A stretch of 64,000 nucleotides of DNA from Monocercomonoides exilis (Eukaryota; Preaxostyla; Oxymonadida; Polymastigidae), in contig LSRY02000051.1 in the NCBI GenBank assembly GCA_001643675.2, forward strand, positions 2,501 to 66,500. Direction: 5' to 3'. Made by a program: the position numbers and the translations under genes. The notes beneath the pieces are model-generated. The model had not been told where the DNA came from, did not search any database, and saw only the letters and a list, made by a program, of their open reading frames with translations. Positions 27,501-38,663 of the stretch are shown here, piece after piece. Positions within the stretch are counted from its first letter, which is position 1, and every line of letters starts with the position of its first letter.

Positions 27501-30500
27501 ATTGGTGTTGAGTGATATTTCGGGTGAGAGGGCCTTCTCAGAGGGAAAAGCCTTCCCACCCAAAAATATCAATGAAATATTTCTCAAAACTTCACCAAGT
27601 GATGTGACAATGCAAGAGAGTGTGATGGGAGAGCGTTGCAAGGCGCTCCCCACTCTCGACGAGCCGGAAGGAACGCGCTGCGCGCTGCCCTAGGCCTTTT
27701 CCAGTCAATTTCCCTTATTAACCGAATTTTCTTTTGTTTTTTTTTTTGCGGGGCGGGGAGGGCGCGGTGAGTGGTGTGGCCTGCTGTGCAGGCCACAGGA
27801 GCCAGGGGGCTATTTACACAAATTTTGTAATTTTTGTCGAAAAAGAAGTATTGAGAATAATTGGTGTTGAGTGATATTTCGGGTGAGAGGGCCTTCTCAG
27901 AGGGAAAAAGCCTTCCCACCCAAAAATATCAATGAAATATTTCTCAAAACTTCACCAAGTGATGTGACAATGCAAGAGAGTGTGATGGGAGAGCGTTGCA
28001 AGGCGCTCCCCACTCTCGACGAGCCGGAAGGAACGCGCTGCGCGCTGCCCTAGGCCTTTTCCAGTCAATTTCCCTTATTAACCGAATTTTCTTTGTTTTT
28101 TTTTTTGCGGGGCGGGGAGGGCGCGGTGAGTGGTGTGGCCTGCTGTGCAGGCCACAGGAGCCAGGGGGCTATTTACACAAATTTTGTAATTTTTGTCGAA
28201 AAAGAAGTATTGAGAATAATTGGTGTTGAGTGATATTTCGGGTGAGAGGGCCTTCTCAGAGGGAAAAAGCCTTCCCACCCAAAAATATCAATGAAATATT
28301 TCTCAAAACTTCACCAAGTGATGTGACAATGCAAGAGAGTGTGATGGGAGAGCGTTGCAAGGCGCTCCCCACTCTCGACGAGCCGGAAGGAACGCGCTGC
28401 GCGCTGCCCTAGGCCTTTTCCAGTCAATTTCCCTTATTAACCGAATTTTCTTTTGTTTTTTTTTTTTGCGGGGCGGGGAGGGCGCGGTGAGTGGTGTGGC
28501 CTGCTGTGCAGGCCACAGGAGCCAGGGGGCTATTTACACAAATTTTGTAATTTTTGTCGAAAAAGAAGTATTGAGAATAATTGGTGTTGAGTGATATTTC
28601 GGGTGAGAGGGCCTTCTCAGAGGGAAAAAGCCTTCCCACCCAAAAATATCAATGAAATATTTCTCAAAACTTCACCAAGTGATGTGACAATGCAAGAGAG
28701 TGTGATGGGAGAGCGTTGCAAGGCGCTCCCCACTCTCGACGAGCCGGAAGGAACGCGCTGCGCGCTGCCCTAGGCCTTTTCCAGTCAATTTCCCTTATTA
28801 ACCGAATTTTCTTTGTTTTTTTTGCGGGGCGGGGAGGGCGCGGTGAGGTGGTGTGGCCTGCTGTGCAGGCCACAGGAGCCAGGGGGCTATTTACACAAAT
28901 TTTGTAATTTTTGTCGAAAAAGAAGTATTGAGAATAATTGGTGTTGAGTGATATTTCGGGTGAGAGGGCCTTCTCAGAGGGGAAAAAGCCTTCCCACCCA
29001 AAAATATCAATGAAATATTTCTCAAAACTTCACCAAGTGATGTGACAATGCAAGAGAGTGTGATGGGAGAGCGTTGCAAGGCGCTCCCCACTCTCGACGA
29101 GCCGGAAGGAACGCGCTGCGCGCTGCCCTAGGCCTTTTCCAGTCAATTTCCCTTATTAACCGAATTTTCTTTGTTTTTTTGCGGGGCGGGGAGGGCGCGG
29201 TGAGTGGTGTGGCCTGCTGTGCAGGCCACAGGAGCCAGGGGGCTATTTACACAAATTTTGTAATTTTTGTCGAAAAAGAAGTATTGAGAATAATTGGTGT
29301 TGAGTGATATTTCGGGTGAGAGGGCCTTCTCAGAGGGAAAAAAGCCTTCCCACCCAAAAATATCAATGAAATATTTCTCAAAACTTCACCAAGTGATGTG
29401 ACAATGCAAGAGAGTGTGATGGGAGAGCGTTGCAAGGCGCTCCCCACTCTCGACGAGCCGGAAGGAACGCGCTGCGCGCTGCCCTAGGCCTTTTCCAGTC
29501 AATTTCCCTTATTAACCGAATTTTCTTTGTTTTTTTTTGCGGGGCGGGGAGGGCGCGGTGAGTGGTGTGGCCTGCTGTGCAGGCCACAGGAGCTCAGGGG
29601 GCTATTTACACAAATTTTGTAATTTTTGTCGAAAAAGAAGTATTGAGAATAATTGGTGTTGAGTGATATTTCGGGTGAGAGGGCCTTCTCAGAGGGAAAA
29701 AGCCTTCCCACCCAAAAATATCAATGAAATATTTCTCAAAACTTCACCAAGTGATGTGACAATGCAAGAGAGTGTGATGGGAGAGCGTTGCAAGGCGCTC
29801 CCCACTCTCGACGAGCCGGAAGGAACGCGCTGCGCGCTGCCCTAGGCCTTTTCCAGTCAATTTCCCTTATTAACCGAATTTTCTTTTGTTTTTTTTTTTG
29901 CGGGGCGGGGAGGGCGCGGTGAGGTGGTGTGGCCTGCTGTGCAGGCCACAGGAGCCAGGGGGCTATTTACACAAATTTTGTAATTTTTGTCGAAAAAGAA
30001 GTATTGAGAATAATTGGTGTTGAGTGATATTTCGGGTGAGAGGGCCTTCTCAGAGGGAAAAAGCCTTCCCACCCAAAAATATCAATGAAATATTTCTCAA
30101 AACTTCACCAAGTGATGTGACAATGCAAGAGAGTGTGATGGGAGAGCGTTGCAAGGCGCTCCCCACTCTCGACGAGCCGGAAGGAACGCGCTGCGCGCTG
30201 CCCTAGGCCTTTTCCAGTCAATTTCCCTTATTAACCGAATTTTCTTTGTTTTTTTTTTTGCGGGGCGGGGAGGGCGCGGTGAGTGGTGTGGCCTGCTGTG
30301 TGAGCCACAGGGGGCTATTTACACAAATTTTGTAATTTTTGTCGAAAAGAAGTATTGAGAATAATTGGTGTTGAGTGATATTTCGGGTGAGAGGGCCTTC
30401 TCAGAGGGAAAAAGCCTTCCCACCCAAAAATATCAATGAAATATTTCTCAAAACTTCACCAAGTGATGTGACAATGCAAGAGAGTGTGATGGGAGAGCGT

Positions 30501-32319
30501 TGCAAGGCGCTCCCCACTCTCGACGAGCCGGAAGGAACGCGCTGCGCGCTGCCCTAGGCCTTTTCCAGTCAATTTCCCTTATTAACCGAATTTTCTTTGT
30601 TTTTTTTTGCGGGGCGGGGAGGGCGCGGTGAGGTGGTGTGGCCTGCTGTGCAGGCCACAGGAGCCAGGGGGCTATTTACACAAATTTTGTAATTTTTGTC
30701 GAAAAAGAAGTATTGAGAATAATTGGTGTTGAGTGATATTTCGGGTGAGAGGGCCTTCTCAGAGGGAAAAAGCCTTCCCACCCAAAAATATCAATGAAAT
30801 ATTTCTCAAAACTTCACCAAGTGATGTGACAATGCAAGAGAGTGTGATGGGAGAGCGTTGCAAGGCGCTCCCCACTCTCGACGAGCCGGAAGGAACGCGC
30901 TGCGCGCTGCCCTAGGCCTTTTCCAGTCAATTTCCCTTATTAACCGAATTTTCTTTGTTTTTTTTTGCGGGGCGGGGAGGGCGCGGTGAGTGGTGTGGCC
31001 TGCTGTGCAGGCCACAGGAGCCAGGGGGCTATTTACACAAATTTTGTAATTTTTGTCGAAAAAGAAGTATTGAGAATAATTGGTGTTGAGTGATATTTCG
31101 GGTGAGAGGGCCTTCTCAGAGGGAAAAAGCCTTCCCACCCAAAAATATCAATGAAATATTTCTCAAAACTTCACCAAGTGATGTGACAATGCAAGAGAGT
31201 GTGATGGGAGAGCGTTGCAAGGCGCTCCCCACTCTCGACGAGCCGGAAGGAACGCGCTGCGCGCTGCCCTAGGCCTTTTCCAGTCAATTTCCCTTATTAA
31301 CCGAATTTTCTTTGTTTTTTTTTTGCGGGGCGGGGAGGGCGCGGTGAGTGGTGTGGCCTGCTGTGCAGGCCACAGGAGCCAGGGGGCTATTTACACAAAT
31401 TTTGTAATTTTTGTCGAAAAAGAAGTATTGAGAATAATTGGTGTTGAGTGATATTTCGGGTGAGAGGGCCTTCTCAGAGGGAAAAAGCCTTCCCACCCAA
31501 AAATATCAATGAAATATTTCTCAAAACTTCACCAAGTGATGTGACAATGCAAGAGAGTGTGATGGGAGAGCGTTGCAAGGCGCTCCCCACTCTCGACGAG
31601 CCGGAAGGAACGCGCTGCGCGCTGCCCTAGGCCTTTTCCAGTCAATTTCCCTTATTAACCGAATTTTCTTTGTTTTTTTTTTGCGGGGCGGGGAGGGCGC
31701 GGTGAGTGGTGTGGCCTGCTGTGCAGGCCACAGGAGCCAGGGGGCTATTTACACAAATTTTGTAATTTTTGTCGAAAAAGAAGTATTGAGAATAATTGGT
31801 GTTGAGTGATATTTCGGGTGAGAGGGCCTTCTCAGAGGGAAAAAGCCTTCCCACCCAAAAATATCAATGAAATATTTCTCAAAACTTCACCAAGTGATGT
31901 GACAATGCAAGAGAGTGTGATGGGAGAGCGTTGCAAGGCGCTCCCCACTCTCGACGAGCCGGAAGGAACGCGCTGCGCGCTGCCCTAGGCCTTTTCCAGT
32001 CAATTTCCCTTATTAACCGAATTTTCTTTGTTTTTTTTTTGCGGGGCGGGGAGGGCGCGGTGAGTGGTGTGGCCTGCACAGCAGGCCACAGGAGCCAGGG
32101 GGCTATTTACACAAATTTTGTAATTTTTGTCGAAAAAGAAGTATTGAGAATAATTGGTGTTGAGTGATATTTCGGGTGAGAGGGCCTTCTCAGAGGGAAA
32201 AAGCCTTCCCACCCAAAAATATCAATGAAATATTTCTCAAAACTTCACCAAGTGATGTGACAATGCAAGAGAGTGTGATGGGAGAGCGTTGCAAGGCGCT
32301 CCCCACTCTCGACGAGCCG
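3554..32319. repeat. Subtelomeric satellite array, ~358-bp monomer, about 80 copies
   Basis: Head-to-tail, near-identical monomers with a period mostly of 354-360 bp. Each has an AT-rich half, then a GC-rich block containing ACGCGCTGCGCGCTG and CCTAGG, then a T-tract of variable length (about 7-13 T), a G-rich run GCGGGGCGGGGAGGG, and a perfect hairpin GGCCTGC-NNN-GCAGGCC. Copies differ by small changes: A4/A5/A6 in the GGGA(n)GCC run, loss of CG in the GCGC block, GTGAGTGG versus GTGAGGTGG, T-tract length, and the hairpin loop TGT versus ACA. Two copies carry deletions, near 13805-13830 (monomer about 272 bp) and near 30300-30315. The last copy breaks off at about 32319. The 60-63-residue open frames repeated on the plus strand, and longer minus-strand frames, are by-products of the repeat and not annotated as genes. 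Confidence 0.98.
13626..13897. repeat. Deleted satellite monomer (~272 bp)
   Basis: This copy lacks about 86 bp between the GC-rich block and the hairpin, including the T-tract and G-rich run. It jumps from GCTGCCCT to GAGTGGTTGGCCTGCACAG. The remaining hairpin is damaged (GCACAGACAAAGGGGG). Confidence 0.9.
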
Positions 32320-32407
32320 AAGTCACGTCGCTTCGCACAAAATGCTCGCTTCGCTCGCATTTCGTGCTCGCTCCTTAGACTTTTGCTCGTCGAGCTTAGG
32401 GGAGCGC
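32296..32407. repeat. Foldback at the internal edge of the satellite
   Basis: The last satellite segment GCGCTCCCCACTCTCGACGAGC (32296-32317) is followed by an imperfect inverted copy at 32385-32407. The reverse complement of that copy reads GCGCTCCCC-TAAG-CTCGACGAGC. The ~67-base spacer contains its own small inverted repeat AAATGC...GCATTT (about 32339-32362) and GC-rich CTCGCT words. Beyond 32408 sequence becomes AT-rich and unrelated. Confidence 0.75.
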
Positions 32408-35123
32408 TATTATTTTTTTTTTTTAATTTTTAAATTTTTATTTTATCATTTTGCATCGAATGTATTTATTTTATATTTTTTTGAAAATTATCAAAAATAC
32501 CATATTATAATTTTATGTAATATAGCATTTGCAAAAACTATGAAACGAATTGATTTTGAGTGATACATCCTCAACATTCGTTAACAAATCATTCTTACGT
32601 CTTGTTTCATGTATGTGCTGTTTTCTTTACATTTATTTTTCCGTTCTGATATGTTGCACATTTTGTGATAGATTTCTTGACTAGCTGTTTGTATTTCGTG
32701 CAATCATCGTAATATTCATTACAAATCTTTTACAGACAAAAGATCTTCATCACTAAATTTTATTCTTCATCCGATTTCATTCCATCATAACAATTCGCAA
32801 TAATTGTGACATTATTTTTTCAGATCTCAATGAATGCAACAAATCAAGAGAAATCTTAAAGAAAATATTTTATCGTTCATTCAATAATTGTTTTTCAAAC
32901 CTTTATGCAACAAACAACAAGTATCTCTTCTAGTCCTTTGTTTTCCGAAAGTTCGTAAGCAATTTCATGATAATTTGAGAAATACTACATTTCATTTTAT
33001 ATCACTCTCAATAAAAAGTCAAAAAAATTATCAAATAAATTGAATATTTTTATTTTTTATTAAATATTGATGTCAAACCTTGATTTCATTAAAACTTCAA
33101 ATAAAACTAGACTGAATTCAAGTAATCATAATGACATTAATCAATGAACTTCAATGAAAATGTATATTCTTATTATTATCAACAGTTTATCTTGTTGATA
33201 ATGAAAATCATCGATGATGTCCTTTCAATTAACGTAATGTCCTTCTTGATTTCATTTCAAGCTCATTCCAGCCAATTCTTTTCTTCCACAACAGATCCGA
33301 ATAATATCATCAATTGTTTTTCACAACGAATTTGTGCCAATGCGTTGAGAAAAAATGTCGACTGTCATTCATGTTTCATATTCGATCAAACTTCATTTCA
33401 TGAAAATTTTTTCTTTAGTGGATTTTCCTTTATCAGCATTTTTCCATCTTTGCATCTTGTTCCAGCTTAACAAATTACTTTTTTCTTTTTGCGCTATCTT
33501 CGTTCATCTTTTAACTTCATCACAGCTATTTCGTTTGCTCAAAACATAAATTCTTTCTTTTAATGTCATTAATCAATGAAAATATAAACATTTATAAAAT
33601 AACTTTCGCTAACAATGCACACACTTTTTATATCATCTAATGTTTGAATGACTGCTTGACAAAATTCTGATTTGTTTGAAAAAAACTTGCTGTATCAAAT
33701 TATGATCACAATGAATACCATACAAAAAAATATATAGAACAAAACATTCAATAACAATTTATTTATCGAAATCAGCAAAGTGAAATAAAAATGAAACGCA
33801 AAATCCTTATTTTGTTTGAAAATTATTCTTCAATTATGTTAAAATCTGTAATAGTGCAGTCTGATTCACATATTTTTTGTCTCATTTATTTTGTATTTTG
33901 TTCTGCTTTCTTCCTCATGCAAATATCGAACATCTCTATTCAATAGAGTGAATGCAAAGATTTATCCATGCGCACTGTTGAGAATTACCTTTGAAACAGA
34001 GATTATTTGAAAAAAAACCAAACCAAGTTATGTGTTCAAACAGAATTGAAAGAAACTGATTCTGATTCAAAACTTTTGCTATTCGTTGTGCTTTGTTATT
34101 TGGTATTTGGATGCATCGTGAAATATCTTTTCTGCATTCAGATTGAATGAAGATGCTCCAACAAAATGATTAAAGAAAGCAATCATTCACATTTCACATG
34201 ATTCAAATGAATTTTCCAATTTCATCATTCAGCAGTTTTTGGTGAAATAGTACTTTGCCCATTTTTGTGTTATCATGAATAACTTTTCTTTAACTAAAAC
34301 AATTCAATTTTGCTTTTGTTTTCTCGTTAGAATAATCGATAACAACATGATCTTCCAAAAACCAATTCATTATTCTTTGTACTTGATGATTGTTTCATTC
34401 GACTTTCTTTAATTCCTCTTGTTCAGATGACAAAGAAATTAATTATCATCGCCATTTTCAACGATCGAACGGAGACAAAAACAAATCTTTCTAAGAACAT
34501 TTCTCGAATCGCCATTTGTTTCTTTTGCAAAACAAATGAATAACAAAAACTCTTGATAAACTCAATTTCTGAAAAATGTTGCAATGCATTTGATTGTGAA
34601 TATATCTCATTTAAAGAAGAAACGATGATGAATGACTTGAATGAACTCATTGATATTTAATGATCAACCATCACAATTCATTTGTTTGTGATCATCGTAT
34701 TCGTTCATTAAATATGCGTTTCATGGATTCCTATTCTAATTAGCTTTCATTGTGCTGTCTGCAACCTCCTTCCATCATTGAGAATGTTCACCAGGCTTAA
34801 AACGTCAACAACAAGTTTGCTTTTGTTTTCCTACTCAAATCTAATTAAATTATCCTTCATTTGTTGCAACATTTATCTCAGTCCACATATATAATCTTTT
34901 GTCACAGAAAGATTGGTGTTTTTAATGTTGCAAAACACGAAAAATTAAAAACTCAATTTAAAACATTTCACGCTTTTATTAAAACCTCTCTTTTTATCGG
35001 AATGTTTGTGTATGAATTAATAAAAAACAATTGTACTGATTGAATATGAAAAAAAGATAATGAGAATATAAACAAACAGTAAGCGCCCTGTGGAAATGAA
35101 CTTCCAAACAATAATAAAGAGTG
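32408..35123. other. AT-rich spacer without recognised genes
   Basis: Mostly A+T with frequent ATTCAAT/TTCATT words and short chance open frames on both strands. None has a recognisable motif or biased composition. In style it resembles the 2170-3504 flank. Its position 3' of the minus-strand recombinase makes it a candidate for that element's downstream part. Confidence 0.5.
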
Positions 35124-37625
35124 TCAATTCTTCTCTCCTCCTTTCTCTTTCTCAGGTGCAGAGTTCAAGTTTCCCAATTGTGGATGATCCGTCTTAAATT
35201 GTTCATATTTTGTCATGGATTTTGAATAGTCACTCATTGATCTATCTTTCGTGATGTGTCGTATTCTATCTCTGCAAGAGTTTGCAGTTCTTTCGAATAA
35301 TTGCTGACTTGCAGTTTTGAAATCTCCAGACTGCAAAAAACTTTTCATCAGTATCCGATCTTCTTCTGCTGTCCATCTGCGTCTTGATTTTGTTCCAAGT
35401 ATCTTGTTGATGGGTCTATTCTCTCTAAGTGGAACTTTTTCTTTTGGTCTATGAAATTTGAGTTTCGTGCTTCCATTCAAATACTCTTGTATTCCTGCTA
35501 AATATAAACGTACTGCTTCCACAACATTTTTATTCTTCTTCAGTTTCTGTAATAAATCGATTCTAGCTTGCTTCATGAATGTGTTTCCCTTTTCACACTT
35601 AACATTATGATTATTCAAATACGATGAAGCAGCCAACCGATTCAATCGGATTACGCAATTATATGGATAAAAGAACTCACTGCACGTGGCTTTTATTATT
35701 TCGAGAACATAAAAGTCAAATGCAAGTATAATTGATTCCTCCTTCCAAATTGGCTCATTTAATTTGATGTTGTGATATATTGCAGGACTTGTTAAAGTCA
35801 TATCATAGTAATCATCGGATTCAATTGCTTCATCCTGGAATCCAAGCCTATTACCAATTATTACAGCCTTCTCAGTCTCTTTCACATATTCCCACTGGGA
35901 TTTTGAAATGAAGGCCCAATTACCTACAAAAGCTGTCGCCTCAAGCACCTGTTTCCTTTTTTCCTGGTTTTCCCCTGCTTTTAGCAAAGCTGAGCAAATA
36001 AAACCCGACCTAAAGGAATGAAAGCCAAACAGGTTATCAGGATAACCTGCTTGGACAGCTCTTTTTTTCAGTCGAACTCTCATTGCACCCTTTCTAAGTT
36101 GCCAGATAAATTGCTCCTCCAACTCCTTAAGCTCCCATTTGTCAAAATTGGTTAGGGAGAGTCCAAACTCCTCCACCAAATACTGCTCCAGCCACCATAT
36201 TACGTTAAGTTGATGCTTTTCGTTAATTGCTCCTTCCACCGTAACACAGTGATTGTCACCATTCCACCCTTTCCCACACTCAAGATTAAACGTAACTTTG
36301 ATAAAATTTGAGTTGGGAGGAGAGTAAACTCGGATGATATCCTTCAATCTTATATGAGCACATGTTTGTGCTCTCGCTCCCGTTGAAAGAGCAAACAAGA
36401 ACAAGGAAGCCTCTTGGGGCTTCTCAACTATCCAGTCGGGATAGCATTCTAAAATACGTTGCAAATCTGATACGATGAGAGGCTGTTTTTTCCATTTATT
36501 TTCATTCTCCTCTCTCATTTTTGGCAAAGGCAATCCTTTCTTCTTTCTTTTTCTGATCCATGTTTTGATTTCCATTAATGCTCGATGAACTTTCATTCTG
36601 ACTTTATCCTTCACAGGTTTTCCAGTTTTTGTCTCAGATATATTGAAAAGAGATGATCGAATGCCATTCTTTATTGTTTCAACAGAATAACCGACTGCAG
36701 TTCCAAGCAACTTCATAAATCCATACACAGGTTTTGCCTTCAATGGGAAAGGTTCCTTCTTTGCCATTTTGCAATAATCAATGAACATTCCACAAACCCA
36801 TTTGTGTGTTTTAACAGTTTCGTCACAGAATGGTAAACCCTTCTCCACATATGGTTGTAACTCTTCTCTTGAATAGGATCTCAACATATCTGAAAACTTT
36901 GTAGGAGAATCATAAGCATATCTTTGTGTTGTCAATGCAGGGTTTGTTGAAGGTGATGAAGAATTGTCTGGAAGAATATCTAACATTGTTGCATTAATAT
37001 TTCCATATAAGTCTTTGAAATCAAGAGCGAATGCATCTTTTGATTCAAATGAAACTTTTTCAGATATCGCCTTTTCCTTTTTCTCCAATTCATCCAATTT
37101 TTCAGAAATAATTGACAAATTCTTATCATTGACAAGAACTGAGACCTTTCTTCTTTTGGATGATTGCATTGCGGACCAAATTGAAGATTTTCTATCTTTG
37201 TGCCTAATTTTTGAAGGATGGCAATCACAATATTGAAAATCACAATTTGTTTCTGTTGATTCGGAATCTTTCATTTCATCATCGTCTGTGTTTTCTTTTG
37301 TTGATAGAGAAGATGAAAACTCTTCATAGCATGAATTGGCATTTTCCATGTCTGTTTGGCAATCATAAGTGTTATCATCTGTATCAGTTTGAGAATCTTC
37401 AAAAGATGACTTTATAAGAGAAGGAAGTTTTTTCATAAAATCAATCTTTGATTTCCTTTGAGTTGTGCTGCAGTCGACTTCAAAGCATTCATTATCTTCC
37501 AACGAAATATTTTCTTCGTTTTGACTGTCAGGTTTTGTCTTTAAATTTTCTTCAAGAATTTTCTCTCTTTTTTCGCTCTTCTTTTCAATTTTATTCGAAA
37601 TAAACTCGGTTCCATCTTCTTCCAT
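35124..37625 (-). CDS. Tyrosine recombinase with C-terminal Myb/SANT domain (Crypton-like mobile element)
   Basis: An 833-residue open frame from an ATG at 37625 to a TGA at 35124-35126. A low-complexity acidic/Ser N-terminus is followed by a predicted core-binding region and a tyrosine-recombinase catalytic domain. Candidate catalytic residues are Arg418 (in STGARAQ), His536 and Arg539 (in FHSFRSGF), Trp570 at the His/Trp position, and Tyr580 (in QWEYVK). Their order and spacing are those of an active family member, and the broken copy at 959-2169 keeps the same Trp-to-Tyr distance. A Myb/SANT-like domain occupies about residues 744-793 (RRRWTAEED, helix 3 CRDRIRHI). The enzyme class cuts and rejoins DNA through a covalent phosphotyrosine. 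Here it would mobilise its own element in the nucleus. The frame stays open and coding-like for over 200 bases upstream of the ATG without another ATG, so the true N-terminus is probably longer. I do not assign it to a named subfamily. Confidence 0.82.
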   Translation of the reverse strand: MEEDGTEFISNKIEKKSEKREKILEENLKTKPDSQNEENISLEDNECFEVDCSTTQRKSKIDFMKKLPSLIKSSFEDSQTDTDDNTYDCQTDMENANSCYEEFSSSLSTKENTDDDEMKDSESTETNCDFQYCDCHPSKIRHKDRKSSIWSAMQSSKRRKVSVLVNDKNLSIISEKLDELEKKEKAISEKVSFESKDAFALDFKDLYGNINATMLDILPDNSSSPSTNPALTTQRYAYDSPTKFSDMLRSYSREELQPYVEKGLPFCDETVKTHKWVCGMFIDYCKMAKKEPFPLKAKPVYGFMKLLGTAVGYSVETIKNGIRSSLFNISETKTGKPVKDKVRMKVHRALMEIKTWIRKRKKKGLPLPKMREENENKWKKQPLIVSDLQRILECYPDWIVEKPQEASLFLFALSTGARAQTCAHIRLKDIIRVYSPPNSNFIKVTFNLECGKGWNGDNHCVTVEGAINEKHQLNVIWWLEQYLVEEFGLSLTNFDKWELKELEEQFIWQLRKGAMRVRLKKRAVQAGYPDNLFGFHSFRSGFICSALLKAGENQEKRKQVLEATAFVGNWAFISKSQWEYVKETEKAVIIGNRLGFQDEAIESDDYYDMTLTSPAIYHNIKLNEPIWKEESIILAFDFYVLEIIKATCSEFFYPYNCVIRLNRLAASSYLNNHNVKCEKGNTFMKQARIDLLQKLKKNKNVVEAVRLYLAGIQEYLNGSTKLKFHRPKEKVPLRENRPINKILGTKSRRRWTAEEDRILMKSFLQSGDFKTASQQLFERTANSCRDRIRHITKDRSMSDYSKSMTKYEQFKTDHPQLGNLNSAPEKEKGGEKN

Positions 37626-38663
37626 GAATATTCTTTCAAAAGTGTCACAACAAATGTTGCTCGTTGAAATCGAACAAGATGCAGAAGCCGAAGCTGAATT
37701 TCTTTGATTGCATATCGATTCTGTAAATGGATTTTCTGAGATTTCTGAGAAAACATTATCTTTTTCTTTTTTTGAAAAGTTAAAGAATGAGATTAACTTA
37801 GATTTAAACGCAAACCATTTTCTGAGGAATTTGATTTCTTTTCTGAATATTTCGCTCTTCTGTGTTTTCTTTTTTTATTGCTTGTTCTTTTCTTCTCATT
37901 CTGCTCATGTGCAGTTTGAGAAGATGGGTGCGATTTCTTCAAATTGAATTCCTGTTTTTCCTCTGCCTTATTCTGTTTCGCGTTTGTGCAAGTATCGTCT
38001 GAAGATTCCATGTGTTCCAAACATTTCTTGTCCAAATTTTCTTTTCGGGATATAAAAAGAGGTCTCGGATATGGAGATTTATGTTGATAATCTCGAAGGT
38101 GATCTAATGAAGGTTGTGGTGAAAGATTTTTTAACAGCGTTGAATAATAATCCACAGAAGGAATTTCATCTTCTTTCATGAAATTTAGAAGCCAGTTTGA
38201 AATTGAATCTGAATAAGGCTTTTTTCTCTATTTCTTTTTCATTGGACACTGCTTCTTCTTTTTCTTGATCATGTTGTTTTTTATAAGCCAACCTTGGGCA
38301 ATAAAACATTGGTGTCGAAATTACAGATTCGTATTCTTGTGTAGTTGAAGCCAGATGCAATGGAGAGCTCGGACAAGGAATTGAAGAAGAAGATGAAGGA
38401 GAAAATGGAGGTGAAAAAGAGTGAGAATATGATGATCGCGGTGATGGAGAATGAGAAGGAGAATGATGAAAATAAACTGGAGAGAATGGCGGAGGAGAAA
38501 AAAAACCAGGTTGTGAAGGGGAAAGAATTGCATCGGATGTTGTTTCATCACTTTCATCGCTGTCGCTGCTGTCATCTTCCGAAGAAAATGTTTCTTTCTG
38601 AATTTTCCTGATTTTTTCTATTATTGAAGTTGATAATAAAATTAATATTATAATTTTAAACAT
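37626..38663 (-). pseudogene. Probable N-terminal part of the recombinase gene in shifted frames
   Basis: Two minus-strand open segments, 38663-38166 and 38179-37793, precede the recombinase and share its Ser/Asp/Glu-rich composition. The first begins with a short hydrophobic stretch, then an acidic Ser-rich run and a Pro/Ser-rich region. Between segments the coding-like character moves from one frame to another near a six-base homopolymer at about 38219-38226 and again near 37810-37850. The downstream frame is open from there into the recombinase start. This could be one longer gene broken by two indels, two unrecognised short introns, or homopolymer sequencing errors. I cannot separate these from the sequence alone. 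Confidence 0.45.

Noticed and set aside
3554-32319. CRISPR-like or direct-repeat-spacer array
   Set aside because: The monomers are near-identical over their full length with no unique spacers, and the window is eukaryotic.
3554-32319. Centromeric satellite
   Set aside because: The array lies 3.5 kb from a telomere and is bounded by telomeric repeats. A subtelomeric satellite is the simpler reading.
3604-32320. Repeated 60-63-residue plus-strand open frames and minus-strand frames of up to 229 residues in the satellite
   Set aside because: They recur once per monomer, end at the same site, and the long minus frames arise only when adjacent monomer lengths keep the frame. T-tract length changes shift the frame freely, so there is no selection for coding.
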